The translations under genes were made by a program, and so were the position numbers. From contig JAEWAF010000070.1 of NCBI GenBank assembly GCA_023391815.1, positions 1 to 64,000 on the forward strand: DNA of 64,000 nucleotides, written 5' to 3'. This document shows, one piece after another, positions 9,146-17,723 of the stretch. Below the pieces are notes generated by a model. It was not told the DNA's origin and did not search any database. It saw only the letters and a list, made by a program, of their open reading frames with translations. Within the stretch, counting starts at the first letter, position 1; each line of letters starts with the position of its first letter. Origin of the DNA: Pseudomonadota bacterium. GTDB taxonomy: Bacteria; Pseudomonadota; Gammaproteobacteria; Steroidobacterales; Steroidobacteraceae.

Positions 9146-9973
9146 TCAATCCACCGGCTGAGAGAGGAACCGATCGACGGCCGCGCAGAAATCGGCGGTG
9201 CGCTCGATCATCGCCCAATGACCGCAGTGAGGCACGATGTAACCCCAGCTGTTCTCGAACAGCTCCAGGAAGCGATAAGCGCGCGCCAGCGTCGACACGC
9301 CATCTTCCTTGCCATTCACGATCAACACCGGTTGTTTGATCTTGCGCAGCTCGTCTTCCGGATAGTTCAGCGTGCCCTTGCGTGTTTCCGCATTCACCGC
9401 GGCCAGCGCGGCCTTCGCGCCCGGCTCGTGCGTGAGATTGAATCGATACTGGACCAACTCTTCGGGCGGCGAATACTTCGGCGAAGTGAGACCGGCGATC
9501 ACGCGACGCATGCCGTCAACCGTGAAGTCATAGTTCAGGTTGTGCAGCAGCTGCGGCGAGGGCTTCTCAGGAATGGGCAGACCCGCACTCCCCATCAACA
9601 CCAGTCGCTCGACGCGCTCCGGACGCTGCAGGGTCGCGCCGATACAAGTCGCCCCGCCCATGGAATTGCCGACCAGGAATGCCTTCTCGATGTCGAGCGC
9701 ATCCAGCAAGGTCACGAGCTGACGATTGCGGTTCGGCTGGTCGTACGTGAAGCTTTCGGGCGAAGGCTTGTCGCTGCGACCGAAACCCACCATGTCCGGC
9801 GCGATCACGCGATATTTCTTCGCGAAGATCGGAATGCACTCGCGCCAGTTGCCGTACGCGTCCGCGCCCGCGCCGCCGCCGTGCATGAGCACGAGCGTCG
9901 GACCGCTGCCCGCTTCCAGGTAGTGGGTGCGGATGCCATTGGTGTCGACGAACTTTGAAGCGAATTCAGTCAT
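9146..9973 (-). CDS. Meta-cleavage product hydrolase (alpha/beta hydrolase, MhpC/CarC-like)
   Basis: Predicted to hydrolyse the C-C bond of the ring-fission product, releasing an acid and 2-hydroxypenta-2,4-dienoate. The 275-residue fold has the oxyanion region LVLMHGGGAGADAYGNW, the nucleophile elbow GNSMGG (Ser about 104), an acidic residue in VNGKEDGVS and the catalytic His in PHCGHW. Those features fit the MhpC/BphD/CarC group. ATG 9973 is used; a TTG at 9982 directly abutting the oxygenase stop is possible. It lies between the Rieske oxygenase and dioxygenase genes, as expected for a meta-cleavage operon. Confidence 0.9.
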   Translation of the reverse strand: MTEFASKFVDTNGIRTHYLEAGSGPTLVLMHGGGAGADAYGNWRECIPIFAKKYRVIAPDMVGFGRSDKPSPESFTYDQPNRNRQLVTLLDALDIEKAFLVGNSMGGATCIGATLQRPERVERLVLMGSAGLPIPEKPSPQLLHNLNYDFTVDGMRRVIAGLTSPKYSPPEELVQYRFNLTHEPGAKAALAAVNAETRKGTLNYPEDELRKIKQPVLIVNGKEDGVSTLARAYRFLELFENSWGYIVPHCGHWAMIERTADFCAAVDRFLSQPVD

Positions 9974-9982
9974 GTTGGCCAA

Positions 9983-11155
9983 TCAGCGCAGATCCTGAGG
10001 AGTCTGGATGCCGCGATTCGCGCGGCTCGCGAGGCGGCGCCACTCGAGGATGGTCGTATCGGGCTCGCACAACATTTCATCGACCCAGCCATAGTCATCG
10101 GCATAGAACGGCTCGGTGACTTCGCGCGCCCAGATGTCGTCGGCGTTGAAACCATCGAGGCCGTGCGGCTTGAGAATGGCTTCGAAGTCGTTCGAGAAAT
10201 TCTGCCGATCCTCGTCGGTCTGCACCTGCTGGCCGATGGTCTGCACATACAGATGCGTCTTGCCATCGATGGGCACGTACCACTCGAACTGGGTGAGCCC
10301 CGGCAACGGGAACTGCTCGACTTTCAACACGCCGGGCAACCAGATCGACGTGCCGACCGATGCGGACGTGCCCTGCACTTGTTGAGAACGCGGACCGCGC
10401 ACGACGACGCGACCGTCGATCACGCCGTCCCAAATCGGCTTGTGCTGAGCGAAGTCGTCGATCACGCCCTTCGGGCCGCTCGCGTCTTCGATCACTTTCA
10501 CCGCGCCCGGCAGCGGCGTGTGGCCGATCGGGAAATTGAAGGTGCGGAAGTGACGCAGCGTCGTGTCTTTGTGGATGAAGATATGGAGCGCGTCGAAACC
10601 GTTCTCGGCGCCGAGGCGCCAGTTCGAATTCACCACGCGATGCTTGCCGAGAATCATCACGTCGTCATCGAGAAAGCCCGGCGGCACGTCCTGACTGAGC
10701 GGCGGCACCGGATCCAGATCGCCGATGAACACGAAGATCAATCCCTTCGCTTCCTGGCACGGGAAGCTCTGGATCTTGCGACGGCCGATCAGCCGGCTGT
10801 CGGGCACGGCCAGGATGTTGACCAGCTCGCCGGTCTGGAAACGATAGGTGTAGCCGTGATACCAGCAGGTGATCGTGTCCTTCGTGTAGCAATCCGGCTT
10901 GCGCGACAACGGCACGCCACGATGCAAACAACGATCGCGGATCGCGTAGACCTTGCCGTCGATGCGCTTGATCAACAGCTTCTCGCCGAGCACCTGGACA
11001 GTGATCAGCTGACCTTCGGCCAGCTCGTTGGAAAAGCGCACCGGATACCAATGATTGCGGAAGCCCATCTTGGCTTCCACATAGGCGCGCCAGTCGCCGA
11101 CGGCCGCGGCAACTTCGGGGCGAACGCCTTCCGGGGTCTGCGCGTCTTCACTCAT
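9983..11155 (-). CDS. Rieske oxygenase terminal component, carbazole 1,9a-dioxygenase (CarAa)-like
   Basis: A 390-residue terminal oxygenase that would dihydroxylate an aromatic ring with O2 and electrons from a ferredoxin. The Rieske [2Fe-2S] site is Cys76-x-His78 and Cys97-x2-His100. The mononuclear iron site has His191 and His195 in ENGFDALHIFIHKD, the H-x3-H spacing I recall for CarAa rather than the commoner H-x4-H. Many other strings match CarAa from memory: GFRNHWYPV, DRCLHRGV, SIWLPGVLKV, QFEWYVPID, DDIWARE. Length is close to CarAa (384). CarAa attacks the angular carbon beside a bridging N or O; whether this enzyme does so is inference. Confidence 0.92.
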   Translation of the reverse strand: MSEDAQTPEGVRPEVAAAVGDWRAYVEAKMGFRNHWYPVRFSNELAEGQLITVQVLGEKLLIKRIDGKVYAIRDRCLHRGVPLSRKPDCYTKDTITCWYHGYTYRFQTGELVNILAVPDSRLIGRRKIQSFPCQEAKGLIFVFIGDLDPVPPLSQDVPPGFLDDDVMILGKHRVVNSNWRLGAENGFDALHIFIHKDTTLRHFRTFNFPIGHTPLPGAVKVIEDASGPKGVIDDFAQHKPIWDGVIDGRVVVRGPRSQQVQGTSASVGTSIWLPGVLKVEQFPLPGLTQFEWYVPIDGKTHLYVQTIGQQVQTDEDRQNFSNDFEAILKPHGLDGFNADDIWAREVTEPFYADDYGWVDEMLCEPDTTILEWRRLASRANRGIQTPQDLR

Positions 11156-11186
11156 GATCTACTGATTCCTCGAAACGAAAATCTAC

Positions 11187-11963
11187 TTATGCGAACTGCA
11201 CGCCGACCTGGCCGATACCGGCGATGGTCGCGTGCACCACGTCGCCCGCTTGCACCGACACCATCGGTCCAAGCGCGCCCGTCATCACCAGCTCACCTTG
11301 TTTCAGCGGGCGGCCGAGCTCGCGTGAGCGCCTGGCAAGCCACACCGCCGCGTTGAGCGGACCGCCCAGACAATCGCGACCGTAGCCGCTCGACACTGGC
11401 TTGCCATTCAGCGTCATCGTCATCGCGCAATTCACCAGCTCGAGTCCTTCGATCCGCTGCGCCGGACCGCCGAGCACCAGCACACCCGACGACGCGTTGT
11501 CGGCGATGGTGTCGACGATGTCGATGTTCCAGCCGGCGATCCGACTGCCGACGACTTCGAGCGCGGGCAACACACATCCGACCGATGCAATCACATCGGC
11601 GACGGTCGCGTGATCCATGTCCAGATCGCGTGACAGGATCAGCGCGATCTCGGCTTCGACGCGCGGCTGCTGCAGACGAGCGACCGGGACGGTCTCACCG
11701 GTGCCATACACCATGTCCGCAAACAGCTGACCGAAGTCCGGCTCGGCCACGCCGAGCTGCTTCTGCACCGCCGGCGAGGTGAGCCCGATCTTGCGCCCCA
11801 CGGGCCGGCGGCCCTGCTCGATCCAATGCTGGATCTGCGCCAGCTGCACGGCATAGGCCGCGCGCGTGTCGCCTGCATCGAATCGACTCCGGATCGGAGG
11901 CAGCGGCGCGCCGCTATACGCATCCAACAAAGCTTGCGCCGTCTCGCCGACTCTTTGATCCAT
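11187..11963 (-). CDS. 2-oxopent-4-enoate hydratase (MhpD/CarD-like)
   Basis: Hydrates 2-hydroxypenta-2,4-dienoate to 4-hydroxy-2-oxovalerate, the step after the hydrolase. The 258-residue product starts at ATG 11963 behind AGAGGG; an in-frame extension to 12011 would cross the operator. Family features are GRKIGLTSPAVQKQLGV, the acidic metal-binding VEAEIALIL and LPALEVVGSRI segments, and SSGVLVLGG. It is the first gene of the minus-strand operon, 31 bp ahead of the Rieske oxygenase, and divergent from the reductase gene. Confidence 0.93.
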   Translation of the reverse strand: MDQRVGETAQALLDAYSGAPLPPIRSRFDAGDTRAAYAVQLAQIQHWIEQGRRPVGRKIGLTSPAVQKQLGVAEPDFGQLFADMVYGTGETVPVARLQQPRVEAEIALILSRDLDMDHATVADVIASVGCVLPALEVVGSRIAGWNIDIVDTIADNASSGVLVLGGPAQRIEGLELVNCAMTMTLNGKPVSSGYGRDCLGGPLNAAVWLARRSRELGRPLKQGELVMTGALGPMVSVQAGDVVHATIAGIGQVGVQFA

Positions 11964-11996
11964 GGTTCGCCCTCTTGCTGAGGCAACGTTATATGA

Positions 11997-12015
11997 TTGT
12001 ATGATAATCATGCAA
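11997..12015. promoter_or_regulatory. Operator site A (TTGTATGA palindrome) between hydratase and reductase
   Basis: Sequence TTGTATGATAATCATGCAA: arms TTGTATGA and TCATGCAA around TAA, with one mismatch between arms. It lies in the 76-bp divergent promoter of the hydratase and reductase genes, so one bound regulator could control both. It is the most symmetric of five copies in the island and fits the TNGTNN...NNACNA type of site used by FadR/FCD GntR regulators. Confidence 0.7.
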
Positions 12016-12039
12016 CATGGTCGGCAAGCGGTTACCTTA

Positions 12040-13038
12040 ATGCATCGGGCGCGATTGATTTTTCAGGACGGCGGCGAGCTGACCGTCGAGGTGGAATCCG
12101 GCCAGACGGTGCTGGAGGGCGCGCTCGCGGTCGATGTCCCGATGCGTTACGACTGCTGCACCGGCAGCTGTGGCAGCTGCGTGGTCCAATGCGTGAACGG
12201 TCAGACCGTCGTCGATCTCACGGGCAAGGTGCCGGTCAACGCTGATGAGTTGATGTCGGGGTTGCGGCCCGCCTGTCTCACTCGCCTCCACTCGGATGCG
12301 GCGTTCGAACTCCCGTATCCGCTGAAGTCGGCGCCGTCAGCGCCCGCCAAACATTACGCGCAGATCGTTGAGTTGCGACGTGGTGCACCGTCGGTCGCGC
12401 TGCTTACGTTGAAGCTCGATCGCGCCGAGGGTTTCGTTTTTCAGAGCGGCCAGTACATTCGGCTCGCTGCGCCCGGCGTTGGCGAAGCGCGCGCGTATTC
12501 GATTGCCAGCACCATGAGCGAGCTGCCGTTGATCGAACTCATGATTCGCTTGGTCCCCGATGGAAAGATGTCGCGCTGGCTGCAAGAGATCGCGAAGGTC
12601 GGCGATCGCGTGAAATTACAGGCGCCGCTCGGCTCCTTCGGGCTCGACGATCGCGCGCGGCGGCATGTGTTTGTCGCGGGCGGCACTGGGCTCGCGCCCG
12701 TGCTATCGATGATTCGCTCGCTGCGCGGTCGAAACCAGCGCGCGCTTCTCTGCTTCGGCTGCACGCGGCGGCAGGAACTGTTCTACGAATCGGAGCTGGC
12801 AGCCCTCGTCGCAGAGATGCCGGAACTCGAAGTGCGCATTGCGGTGATGGAAGGCGCCGATGGCGATTTGCGAACGGGCACGGCGGTGTCGTTACTCCAG
12901 CCCGATGACTTCGACGCGGACACGGTTTGCTATCTTTGCGGCCCGCCGCCCATGGTCGATGCCGCGCGCAAGGCGCTGACCTCGCATGGTGTCGCCGCCC
13001 AAGCGATTCGAGCCGAGCGCTTTCAGCCTGGCGGCTGA
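12040..13038 (+). CDS. Ferredoxin-NAD(P)H reductase with N-terminal 2Fe-2S domain
   Basis: The electron-entry component of the ring-hydroxylating system. The 332-residue protein has a plant-type [2Fe-2S] domain (Cys39-x4-Cys44-x2-Cys47, fourth Cys about 79), then an FAD domain with the RAYSIAS motif and an NAD domain with VFVAGGTGLAPVLSM and CGPPPM. This order is that of CarAd/BenC-type reductases. Start ATG 12040 gives a family-length N terminus; upstream ATGs lie within the operator. The Rieske ferredoxin follows on the same strand but about 240 bp away with its own operator. Predicted partner: that ferredoxin and the oxygenase at 9983-11155. Confidence 0.92.
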   Translation: MHRARLIFQDGGELTVEVESGQTVLEGALAVDVPMRYDCCTGSCGSCVVQCVNGQTVVDLTGKVPVNADELMSGLRPACLTRLHSDAAFELPYPLKSAPSAPAKHYAQIVELRRGAPSVALLTLKLDRAEGFVFQSGQYIRLAAPGVGEARAYSIASTMSELPLIELMIRLVPDGKMSRWLQEIAKVGDRVKLQAPLGSFGLDDRARRHVFVAGGTGLAPVLSMIRSLRGRNQRALLCFGCTRRQELFYESELAALVAEMPELEVRIAVMEGADGDLRTGTAVSLLQPDDFDADTVCYLCGPPPMVDAARKALTSHGVAAQAIRAERFQPGG

Positions 13039-13279
13039 CGCTCCGGAATCTGCGAATCCCTATGCCGGTTCTGGCTCGAACGGCGATGTGCAGCGCTCGT
13101 CGCAGACCCTCGAATTGGCGATGGCATCCATTCTTTCGTGGTTTTGGGGCGTCAGCGCGCCCGTCCGCGGGACGCGCCGCATTCTGTGCAATCAACCGTT
13201 GACCGGGCGAACTTTGTATGACAATACTACAAGTAAGTTCCCTTTCAGGTCCGCGTTAGTGAGCCTCGAACAAGCCGCC
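13039..13279. other. Intergenic region with promoter of the Rieske ferredoxin
   Basis: 241 bases between the reductase and ferredoxin starts. It contains operator copy C at 13214-13232. Open frame continues through it in the ferredoxin frame, but the translation is not conserved-looking and I do not count it as coding. Confidence 0.5.
13214..13232. promoter_or_regulatory. Operator site C upstream of the Rieske ferredoxin
   Basis: Sequence TTGTATGACAATACTACAA: perfect outer arms TTGTA and TACAA with a degenerate middle. It begins 66 bases before the ferredoxin ATG. The bases before it (GGGCGAACT) are nearly identical to those before site D (GGGCGGACT), so the shared block is longer than the palindrome. 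Confidence 0.65.
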
Positions 13280-13606
13280 ATGACCCTGTTTGATCGACGC
13301 CTGCAGTTGTGTGAGGCCGGCGCGGTTGCGCCCGGCGGCATGTTGCGTGTGCAGCCCGAGGGTTTCGATCCGATTCTGGTGTGCAATGTCGACGGCAAGA
13401 TCTACGCGGTCGACGACGAGTGCACGCATGCCATCGCGTCGCTGTCCGAAGGGCGGCTGCAAGGAAACATCGTGTTCTGCCCGTTGCACGGTGGCAGCTT
13501 CGATGTTTGTTCGGGCAAGGCCAAGAGCCTGCCGTGCAAACAGGCGCTGCGCACCTGGCCGATCGAAATCGTCGACGGCAAAGTTTATTTGTTGCTGAAG
13601 AACTGA
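13280..13606 (+). CDS. Rieske [2Fe-2S] ferredoxin (CarAc-like)
   Basis: A 108-residue soluble Rieske ferredoxin that would carry electrons from the reductase to the terminal oxygenase. The cluster ligands are Cys48-x-His50 and Cys67-x2-His70 (DECTHA and FCPLHGG). ATG 13280 gives the family length; a GTG at 13259 in the same frame is a possible alternative, and neither has a strong ribosome site. It is followed by a good terminator. With the reductase and CarAa-like oxygenase it makes a complete three-component system. Confidence 0.92.
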   Translation: MTLFDRRLQLCEAGAVAPGGMLRVQPEGFDPILVCNVDGKIYAVDDECTHAIASLSEGRLQGNIVFCPLHGGSFDVCSGKAKSLPCKQALRTWPIEIVDGKVYLLLKN

Positions 13607-13614
13607 GTTGCAGT

Positions 13615-13647
13615 GCTCGCCGCCTTCGTGGCGGCGGGCGACTTTTT
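13615..13647 (+). terminator. Rho-independent terminator after the ferredoxin
   Basis: A 10-bp stem (GCTCGCCGCC with GGCGGCGGGC, one G-U pair), a TTCGT loop, then a run of five T a few bases later. It separates the ferredoxin from the convergent GGT-family gene. Confidence 0.8.
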
Positions 13648-15436
13648 ATCTTCCCACCGCGTACGCCTGCATCAAGCGGGGCGTGGCGGCAGCTCGCAAT
13701 ATTCCATCCGTTCCGCGCGACGCCGCCGTGAGCCTGCCGGCGGACCATTCCGGCGCCACTTTCACTTTGTGACCGCGACGCTTCAGCTCAGCGATCATTT
13801 TCTCACCGTAGCTCTCTTCGATGACTGCCGTTCCCAACAGCGCCTCACGCGGATAGAACGACGCAGGGAAGTGAACGCTATGGAACAGCGGCGCATCGAT
13901 GGCCTGCTGAAGGTCGAGCCCCTGATGGATGTGTCGCAGTAACAAGATCAGCTGCCACTGATCCTGCTGGTCGCCGCCTGGCGTTCCGCAGATCATCGAC
14001 ACCCCATCATCGCGCGTCGCCAGCGTCGGAGTGAGCGTCGTCCGCGGACGTTTGCCCGGCTCGAGGCTGCCGGGCAGGCCGGGCTCCAACCAGAACATCT
14101 GCGCGCGTGTGTTCAACGCAAACCCCAGCTCCGGAATCGTCGGCGAAGACTGCGGCCAACCGCCCGACGGCGTGGCCGAAACCATGTTGCCGAAGCGATC
14201 GATCACGTCGAAGTGCACCGTGTCGCCGGGCTTCAGCGTCGGCTTCAAATGCATCATCGTCGGCTCGCCCACGCCAAGCCCGGCGCTTTCGTTGGTGGCG
14301 ATGCGAACCATGCTGAGACTCTTGGCGACCTGCGCCTCGAAGCCTGGCAATACGCCGGGCCGCAGCTCGAGCGATGCGCGGTCGCCGATGAGCTTGCGGC
14401 GTTCGGCCGCGTAGCTCTCGCTCAGCAGAGCATCGAGCGGGACCGATGTGAAATCCGGATCGCCGTAGTACGCCTCACGATCGGCGAACGCGAGCTTGAG
14501 CGCCTCCAGCACGACGTGCACGAAGTCGGGCTCCGAGGCCGGCAACTTCGACAAGTCGAAGCCCGCGAGCAGCGAGAGCGTTTGTAACAACACCGGCCCT
14601 TGTCCCCAAGGCCCGGTCTTGCTGAAGGTCCAGTCGCGATAGCGAAATGTTTGTGGCGCTTCGTAGGTGGCGTGCCAGCGTGCCATGTCGTCGCCAGTGA
14701 GCAGGCCTTTGTGACGCTTGCCGCTCGCGTCCATCAGTTCCCGGGTGCGACAGAAACGATCGATGGCCTCCGCGACAAACCCGCTCGACCACGCCGCTCG
14801 CGCACGTTCGATCTGCTGGTCGCGCGTGCCCTCGCCCGCCGCGCTGAGAATCTTTCGCCACGTCGCTGCGAGCGTGGGATTGCGAAACAGCTGATGCGGC
14901 GCTGGCACTTCATTGTTCGGCAACCAGACCGGCGCGGAGGTCGGCCATTCCTTTCGGAATGCATCGGCGACATCGGCAATCGCACGCGACACGCCAGGCA
15001 ATAACGGATGCCCCGCTTCGGCGTAGTGGATCGCGGGCTCTAATACGTCCGCCAGCCGCATGCTGCCGTGATCTCGAAGCAGCGTCATCCAGGCGTCGAA
15101 CGAGCCGGGAACAACCGCGGCGATCAATCCCGAGCCCGGGACCATATCGAGGTCCAGCGTGCGCATGTGCTCGATCGTCGCGGCGGCGGGCGCGACGCCC
15201 TGACCGCACAACACAGTGGCGTTGTCGTCGCGTGCTGATCTGAAAATGATCGGCACTTCTCCGGCGGGCCCGCACAGATGAGGCTCGACGATCTGCAGAA
15301 CGAAGCCGATGGCGACGGCGGCATCGAATGCATTGCCGCCGCGCTCGAGCATGGCCATGCCGACGCCCGACGCAATCCAATGCGTGGAGGCGACGACGCC
15401 GAAGGTCCCGCGAATCTCCGGACGGGTCGTGAACAT
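13646..15436 (-). CDS. Gamma-glutamyltransferase-family (Ntn) hydrolase
   Basis: A 596-residue member of the gamma-glutamyltransferase/acylase family. These are made as a precursor that cleaves itself before a Thr, which then acts as nucleophile. That Thr is about residue 406 here (KPGDTVHFDVIDRFGNMVSATPSGG, aligned with TTHYSVVD of the E. coli enzyme). The N-terminal GGNAFDAAVA and LCGPAGE regions also fit. I see no signal peptide, unlike classical periplasmic GGT. Start ATG 15436 overlaps the cupin stop by one base (TGATG). It may hydrolyse an amide or gamma-glutamyl conjugate in the island's pathway; substrate is unknown. Confidence 0.88.
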   Translation of the reverse strand: MFTTRPEIRGTFGVVASTHWIASGVGMAMLERGGNAFDAAVAIGFVLQIVEPHLCGPAGEVPIIFRSARDDNATVLCGQGVAPAAATIEHMRTLDLDMVPGSGLIAAVVPGSFDAWMTLLRDHGSMRLADVLEPAIHYAEAGHPLLPGVSRAIADVADAFRKEWPTSAPVWLPNNEVPAPHQLFRNPTLAATWRKILSAAGEGTRDQQIERARAAWSSGFVAEAIDRFCRTRELMDASGKRHKGLLTGDDMARWHATYEAPQTFRYRDWTFSKTGPWGQGPVLLQTLSLLAGFDLSKLPASEPDFVHVVLEALKLAFADREAYYGDPDFTSVPLDALLSESYAAERRKLIGDRASLELRPGVLPGFEAQVAKSLSMVRIATNESAGLGVGEPTMMHLKPTLKPGDTVHFDVIDRFGNMVSATPSGGWPQSSPTIPELGFALNTRAQMFWLEPGLPGSLEPGKRPRTTLTPTLATRDDGVSMICGTPGGDQQDQWQLILLLRHIHQGLDLQQAIDAPLFHSVHFPASFYPREALLGTAVIEESYGEKMIAELKRRGHKVKVAPEWSAGRLTAASRGTDGILRAAATPRLMQAYAVGR

Positions 15437-15966
15437 CACTTACGCGTCAGATGCGCTTCGCGATTCTCGAACAGTTTCTGATCGGCAAAGCCGGCGGTCT
15501 CCGGCCGACCGCGACCGAGCATGACCTGCAGATACACCGGCTCGTTGGTTTCATTCACATAGCCATGAATGACGCCCGGCGGACAGGAGATCATCTCCCA
15601 CTGCTGCAACTCCTTGCTCAAGCGGCGCCCATCTTCCTCTTCGATGAACACGACACAGCGTCCTTGCAGCACGAAGAAGATCTCTTCCACTTCGTGCGTA
15701 TGAGGCGCGTTGCCCTGGCCGGGCGGCACCAACATGATGGACAAGGTGAAATTGCCGGCGGGCACGATGTTGCTGTCATCGTGCTTCCCGGACGCACCCG
15801 CACCGACGAAACGGTGCTGCGCGCGACGGTAGCCGTCGATGTTTGCATCCGAGAACGCATTCCAGTCCGGCACGCGATCGGCGAAGCGCGCGACGTACCG
15901 ATCCATGATCTGCTCGAGCGACGCTCCGACCAGCTCGGGCGGACGCGGATGACGGGCAACGGACAT
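15436..15966 (-). CDS. Cupin-domain protein
   Basis: A 176-residue single-cupin protein. The metal site motif 1 is APHTHEVEEIFFVLQG (two His and a Glu), and motif 2 is PPGVIHGYVNETNEP. Cupins range from dioxygenases and isomerases to binding proteins, so no reaction is assigned. An AGAGG ribosome site lies 7 bases before ATG 15966. It is in one operon with the FAD monooxygenase (10-bp gap) and the GGT-family gene (one-base overlap), which suggests it handles the monooxygenase product or a neighbour of it. Confidence 0.85.
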   Translation of the reverse strand: MSVARHPRPPELVGASLEQIMDRYVARFADRVPDWNAFSDANIDGYRRAQHRFVGAGASGKHDDSNIVPAGNFTLSIMLVPPGQGNAPHTHEVEEIFFVLQGRCVVFIEEEDGRRLSKELQQWEMISCPPGVIHGYVNETNEPVYLQVMLGRGRPETAGFADQKLFENREAHLTRK

Positions 15967-15976
15967 GCTGAAACCT

Positions 15977-17209
15977 CTACAGAGTAGCGTTCGCGTCGCG
16001 CAGGCTGTCGATCAGACACGCGCGACGAATGAATGCATCGTGCAATTCAGGATCGGCCGACTGGCGCCGAATGTGATCCAGCTTCTTGGCGCGCTCGACG
16101 GGATCTTTCTCACCGAGCGTCTGTTTGTTCTGAATGCTCTGCGCCTGCACGTAATCGACCTGCGCTTTGCGCCGCTGCCGCGTGTATCGATCGAACAACG
16201 GCTGCGGGTCGGCGCCTTCGAACCAGATCGCCTGCAACTTGTCGGCGAGATTGATGGCGTCGTGAATGCCGCCGTTCATCCCCATGCCGCCGACCGGATT
16301 GTTCACATGCGCCGCGTCGCCCGCGAGTAGCACGCGGCCATGGTTAAACGTTGCAGCCACGCGCTGATGCACCTTGTATAGCGCGATCGTTGCAATCTCA
16401 TAGCGGCCCGGCTTGGGACAAAACTTCTGCAGGCGCGCCTCGATGGCGTCCGGTGATAGCAGCTCTTCATCTGTTTGCTCCGGTAACGTCGGGCTCACCG
16501 CGCGCCACATGCCTTCGCCACCGGCGCCGCGGGCCTTGAAGAGATTCATCCACTCGTCGGGATCGGAGAAATAATTGCGATTGCTGAGCTCCGGCCGGAG
16601 CCCGAAGAAATCGAAGCGTGTGTCGATCTTCAGGAAGCGTTCCGGCCAGGTGAAGCCTTCGAACTCGATCTCGGCCAATTTGCGAATGGTGCTGCGACCG
16701 CCGTCGCAACCGACCAGATATCGGCCGGAGACGATTTCGTTGCTACCGTCGGGCAAGGTCACAGTGACGTCGACTTTGTCCGCGTCCTGAGCTATCGCGA
16801 CGACGCGCGTCGACATGCGGATCTCGGCGTCGGGGTCGTTCTCGAGACGCTTCAACACCGTGCCGACGATCTTGTACTGCTCCCACTGCAGAACGTAGGG
16901 ATGCGCGGGGCGATCGCGCATCGCTTCGATATCGAAACGCCCGACGAGCTCGCCGGTGACGCGATCGAGATAGTTGAATACGGGGGAGACGAGCCCTTGC
17001 TCGAGACCCTCTTCCAGCAGGCCGAGCTCATCCAGCATCGCCACCGTGGGCGGATGGCACGAAGCGGCCCGGCAATCGATTTCAGGCGCGGGCAGTGCCT
17101 CGATCAGCAGGACCGGGATGTCACGCCGACGCAGCGCATACGCCAGGATGGCGCCGATGGGCCCCGCTCCGGCAATGACGACCCGACCCGTGCCCCGCTC
17201 TTTGACCAT
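15977..17209 (-). CDS. FAD-dependent aromatic monooxygenase
   Basis: A 410-residue class A flavoprotein hydroxylase, predicted to use NAD(P)H and O2 to hydroxylate a phenolic ring. It has the ADP-binding GAGPIGA, the FAD/NAD(P)H DG motif in YLVGCDGGRS, and the GD motif in LLAGDAAHVNNPVGGMGMN. It lacks the C-terminal thioredoxin-like domain of the longer PheA enzymes. First gene of the minus-strand operon with the cupin and GGT-family genes; operator D lies about 48 bp upstream of its start. The acid released by the hydrolase, or its decarboxylated form, is a plausible but unproven substrate. Confidence 0.9.
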   Translation of the reverse strand: MVKERGTGRVVIAGAGPIGAILAYALRRRDIPVLLIEALPAPEIDCRAASCHPPTVAMLDELGLLEEGLEQGLVSPVFNYLDRVTGELVGRFDIEAMRDRPAHPYVLQWEQYKIVGTVLKRLENDPDAEIRMSTRVVAIAQDADKVDVTVTLPDGSNEIVSGRYLVGCDGGRSTIRKLAEIEFEGFTWPERFLKIDTRFDFFGLRPELSNRNYFSDPDEWMNLFKARGAGGEGMWRAVSPTLPEQTDEELLSPDAIEARLQKFCPKPGRYEIATIALYKVHQRVAATFNHGRVLLAGDAAHVNNPVGGMGMNGGIHDAINLADKLQAIWFEGADPQPLFDRYTRQRRKAQVDYVQAQSIQNKQTLGEKDPVERAKKLDHIRRQSADPELHDAFIRRACLIDSLRDANATL

Positions 17210-17256
17210 GAATCAAGCTTCCGCTGGCGATAGCGGAGAGTGTAGCCGGGCGGACT

Positions 17257-17275
17257 TTGTATGACAAACATAGAA
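17257..17275. promoter_or_regulatory. Operator site D upstream of the FAD monooxygenase operon
   Basis: Sequence TTGTATGACAAACATAGAA, arms TTGTATGA and ACATAGAA around CAA. Position 48 bp upstream of the monooxygenase ATG is right for promoter control. Confidence 0.62.
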
Positions 17276-17723
17276 TCACACAATGGTCGAAACGGAGGTT
17301 TGGCAGGGAAGAGGAGAGAGCGCCGGAGCCGCGAAGCCGCAGCGGCGTCGGGCTGCGGACGGGCTTCTCAAGAGGGCTCAAGTTAAACGGACGCCTCGGC
17401 ATCGCCAGGGCGGGGTGTCTCCTCCCGGCAGCTTTGCGGTACAGGGACGGGACCGCAACAGCAGGGCTCATCAGGGACGTGCGGTATAGGAACGCATGCG
17501 TTCCGGCCGTGCCCGGTGCCGGGAGGAGACACCCCGCCCTGGCGATGCGAGCCACAACGCCTCTTGGGCGGCCCGCGCCGGCGCAGCGGGGAACCCATTT
17601 TCACGCTTCTGGGCCATCATCGCGGCGATTGCTTGCGCAACGCCGCTTCATTGATGCCAGCCTGTTCGCTGCGCTGGTCCCAGCCGGCTTCGACACAAGA
17701 AGGCCGGTCTAGGCTTGGCGGCG
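17276..17723. other. 450-bp intergenic region between monooxygenase promoter and gntR
   Basis: Holds the inverted-repeat element described separately. The rest is GC-rich with several short open frames that mirror each other because of the inverted repeat; none looks like a gene. A weak imperfect hairpin near 17685-17710 could end the gntR transcript. Confidence 0.55.
17400..17547. repeat. Element with 31-bp perfect inverted repeats (MITE-like)
   Basis: Bases 17400-17430 and 17517-17547 are exact reverse complements of each other (31 of 31). The 86 bases between contain a perfect 16-bp palindrome, GGAACGCATGCGTTCC (17489-17504), and two related GCGGTA...CAGGGACG blocks. No protein of interest is encoded. 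The form suggests a small non-autonomous mobile element or a REP-like bimorphic repeat. ACGCCTC occurs just outside each end (about 17391 and 17557) but not abutting, so a target duplication is not clear. Confidence 0.7.

Noticed and set aside
10163..11356. 397-codon plus-strand frame opposite the Rieske oxygenase
   Set aside because: Shadow of the oxygenase; rich in Arg/His/Asp with no recognisable domain.
12986..13279. N-terminal extension of about 98 residues on the Rieske ferredoxin
   Set aside because: It crosses the end of the reductase gene and the operator; ferredoxins of this type start near the chosen ATG.
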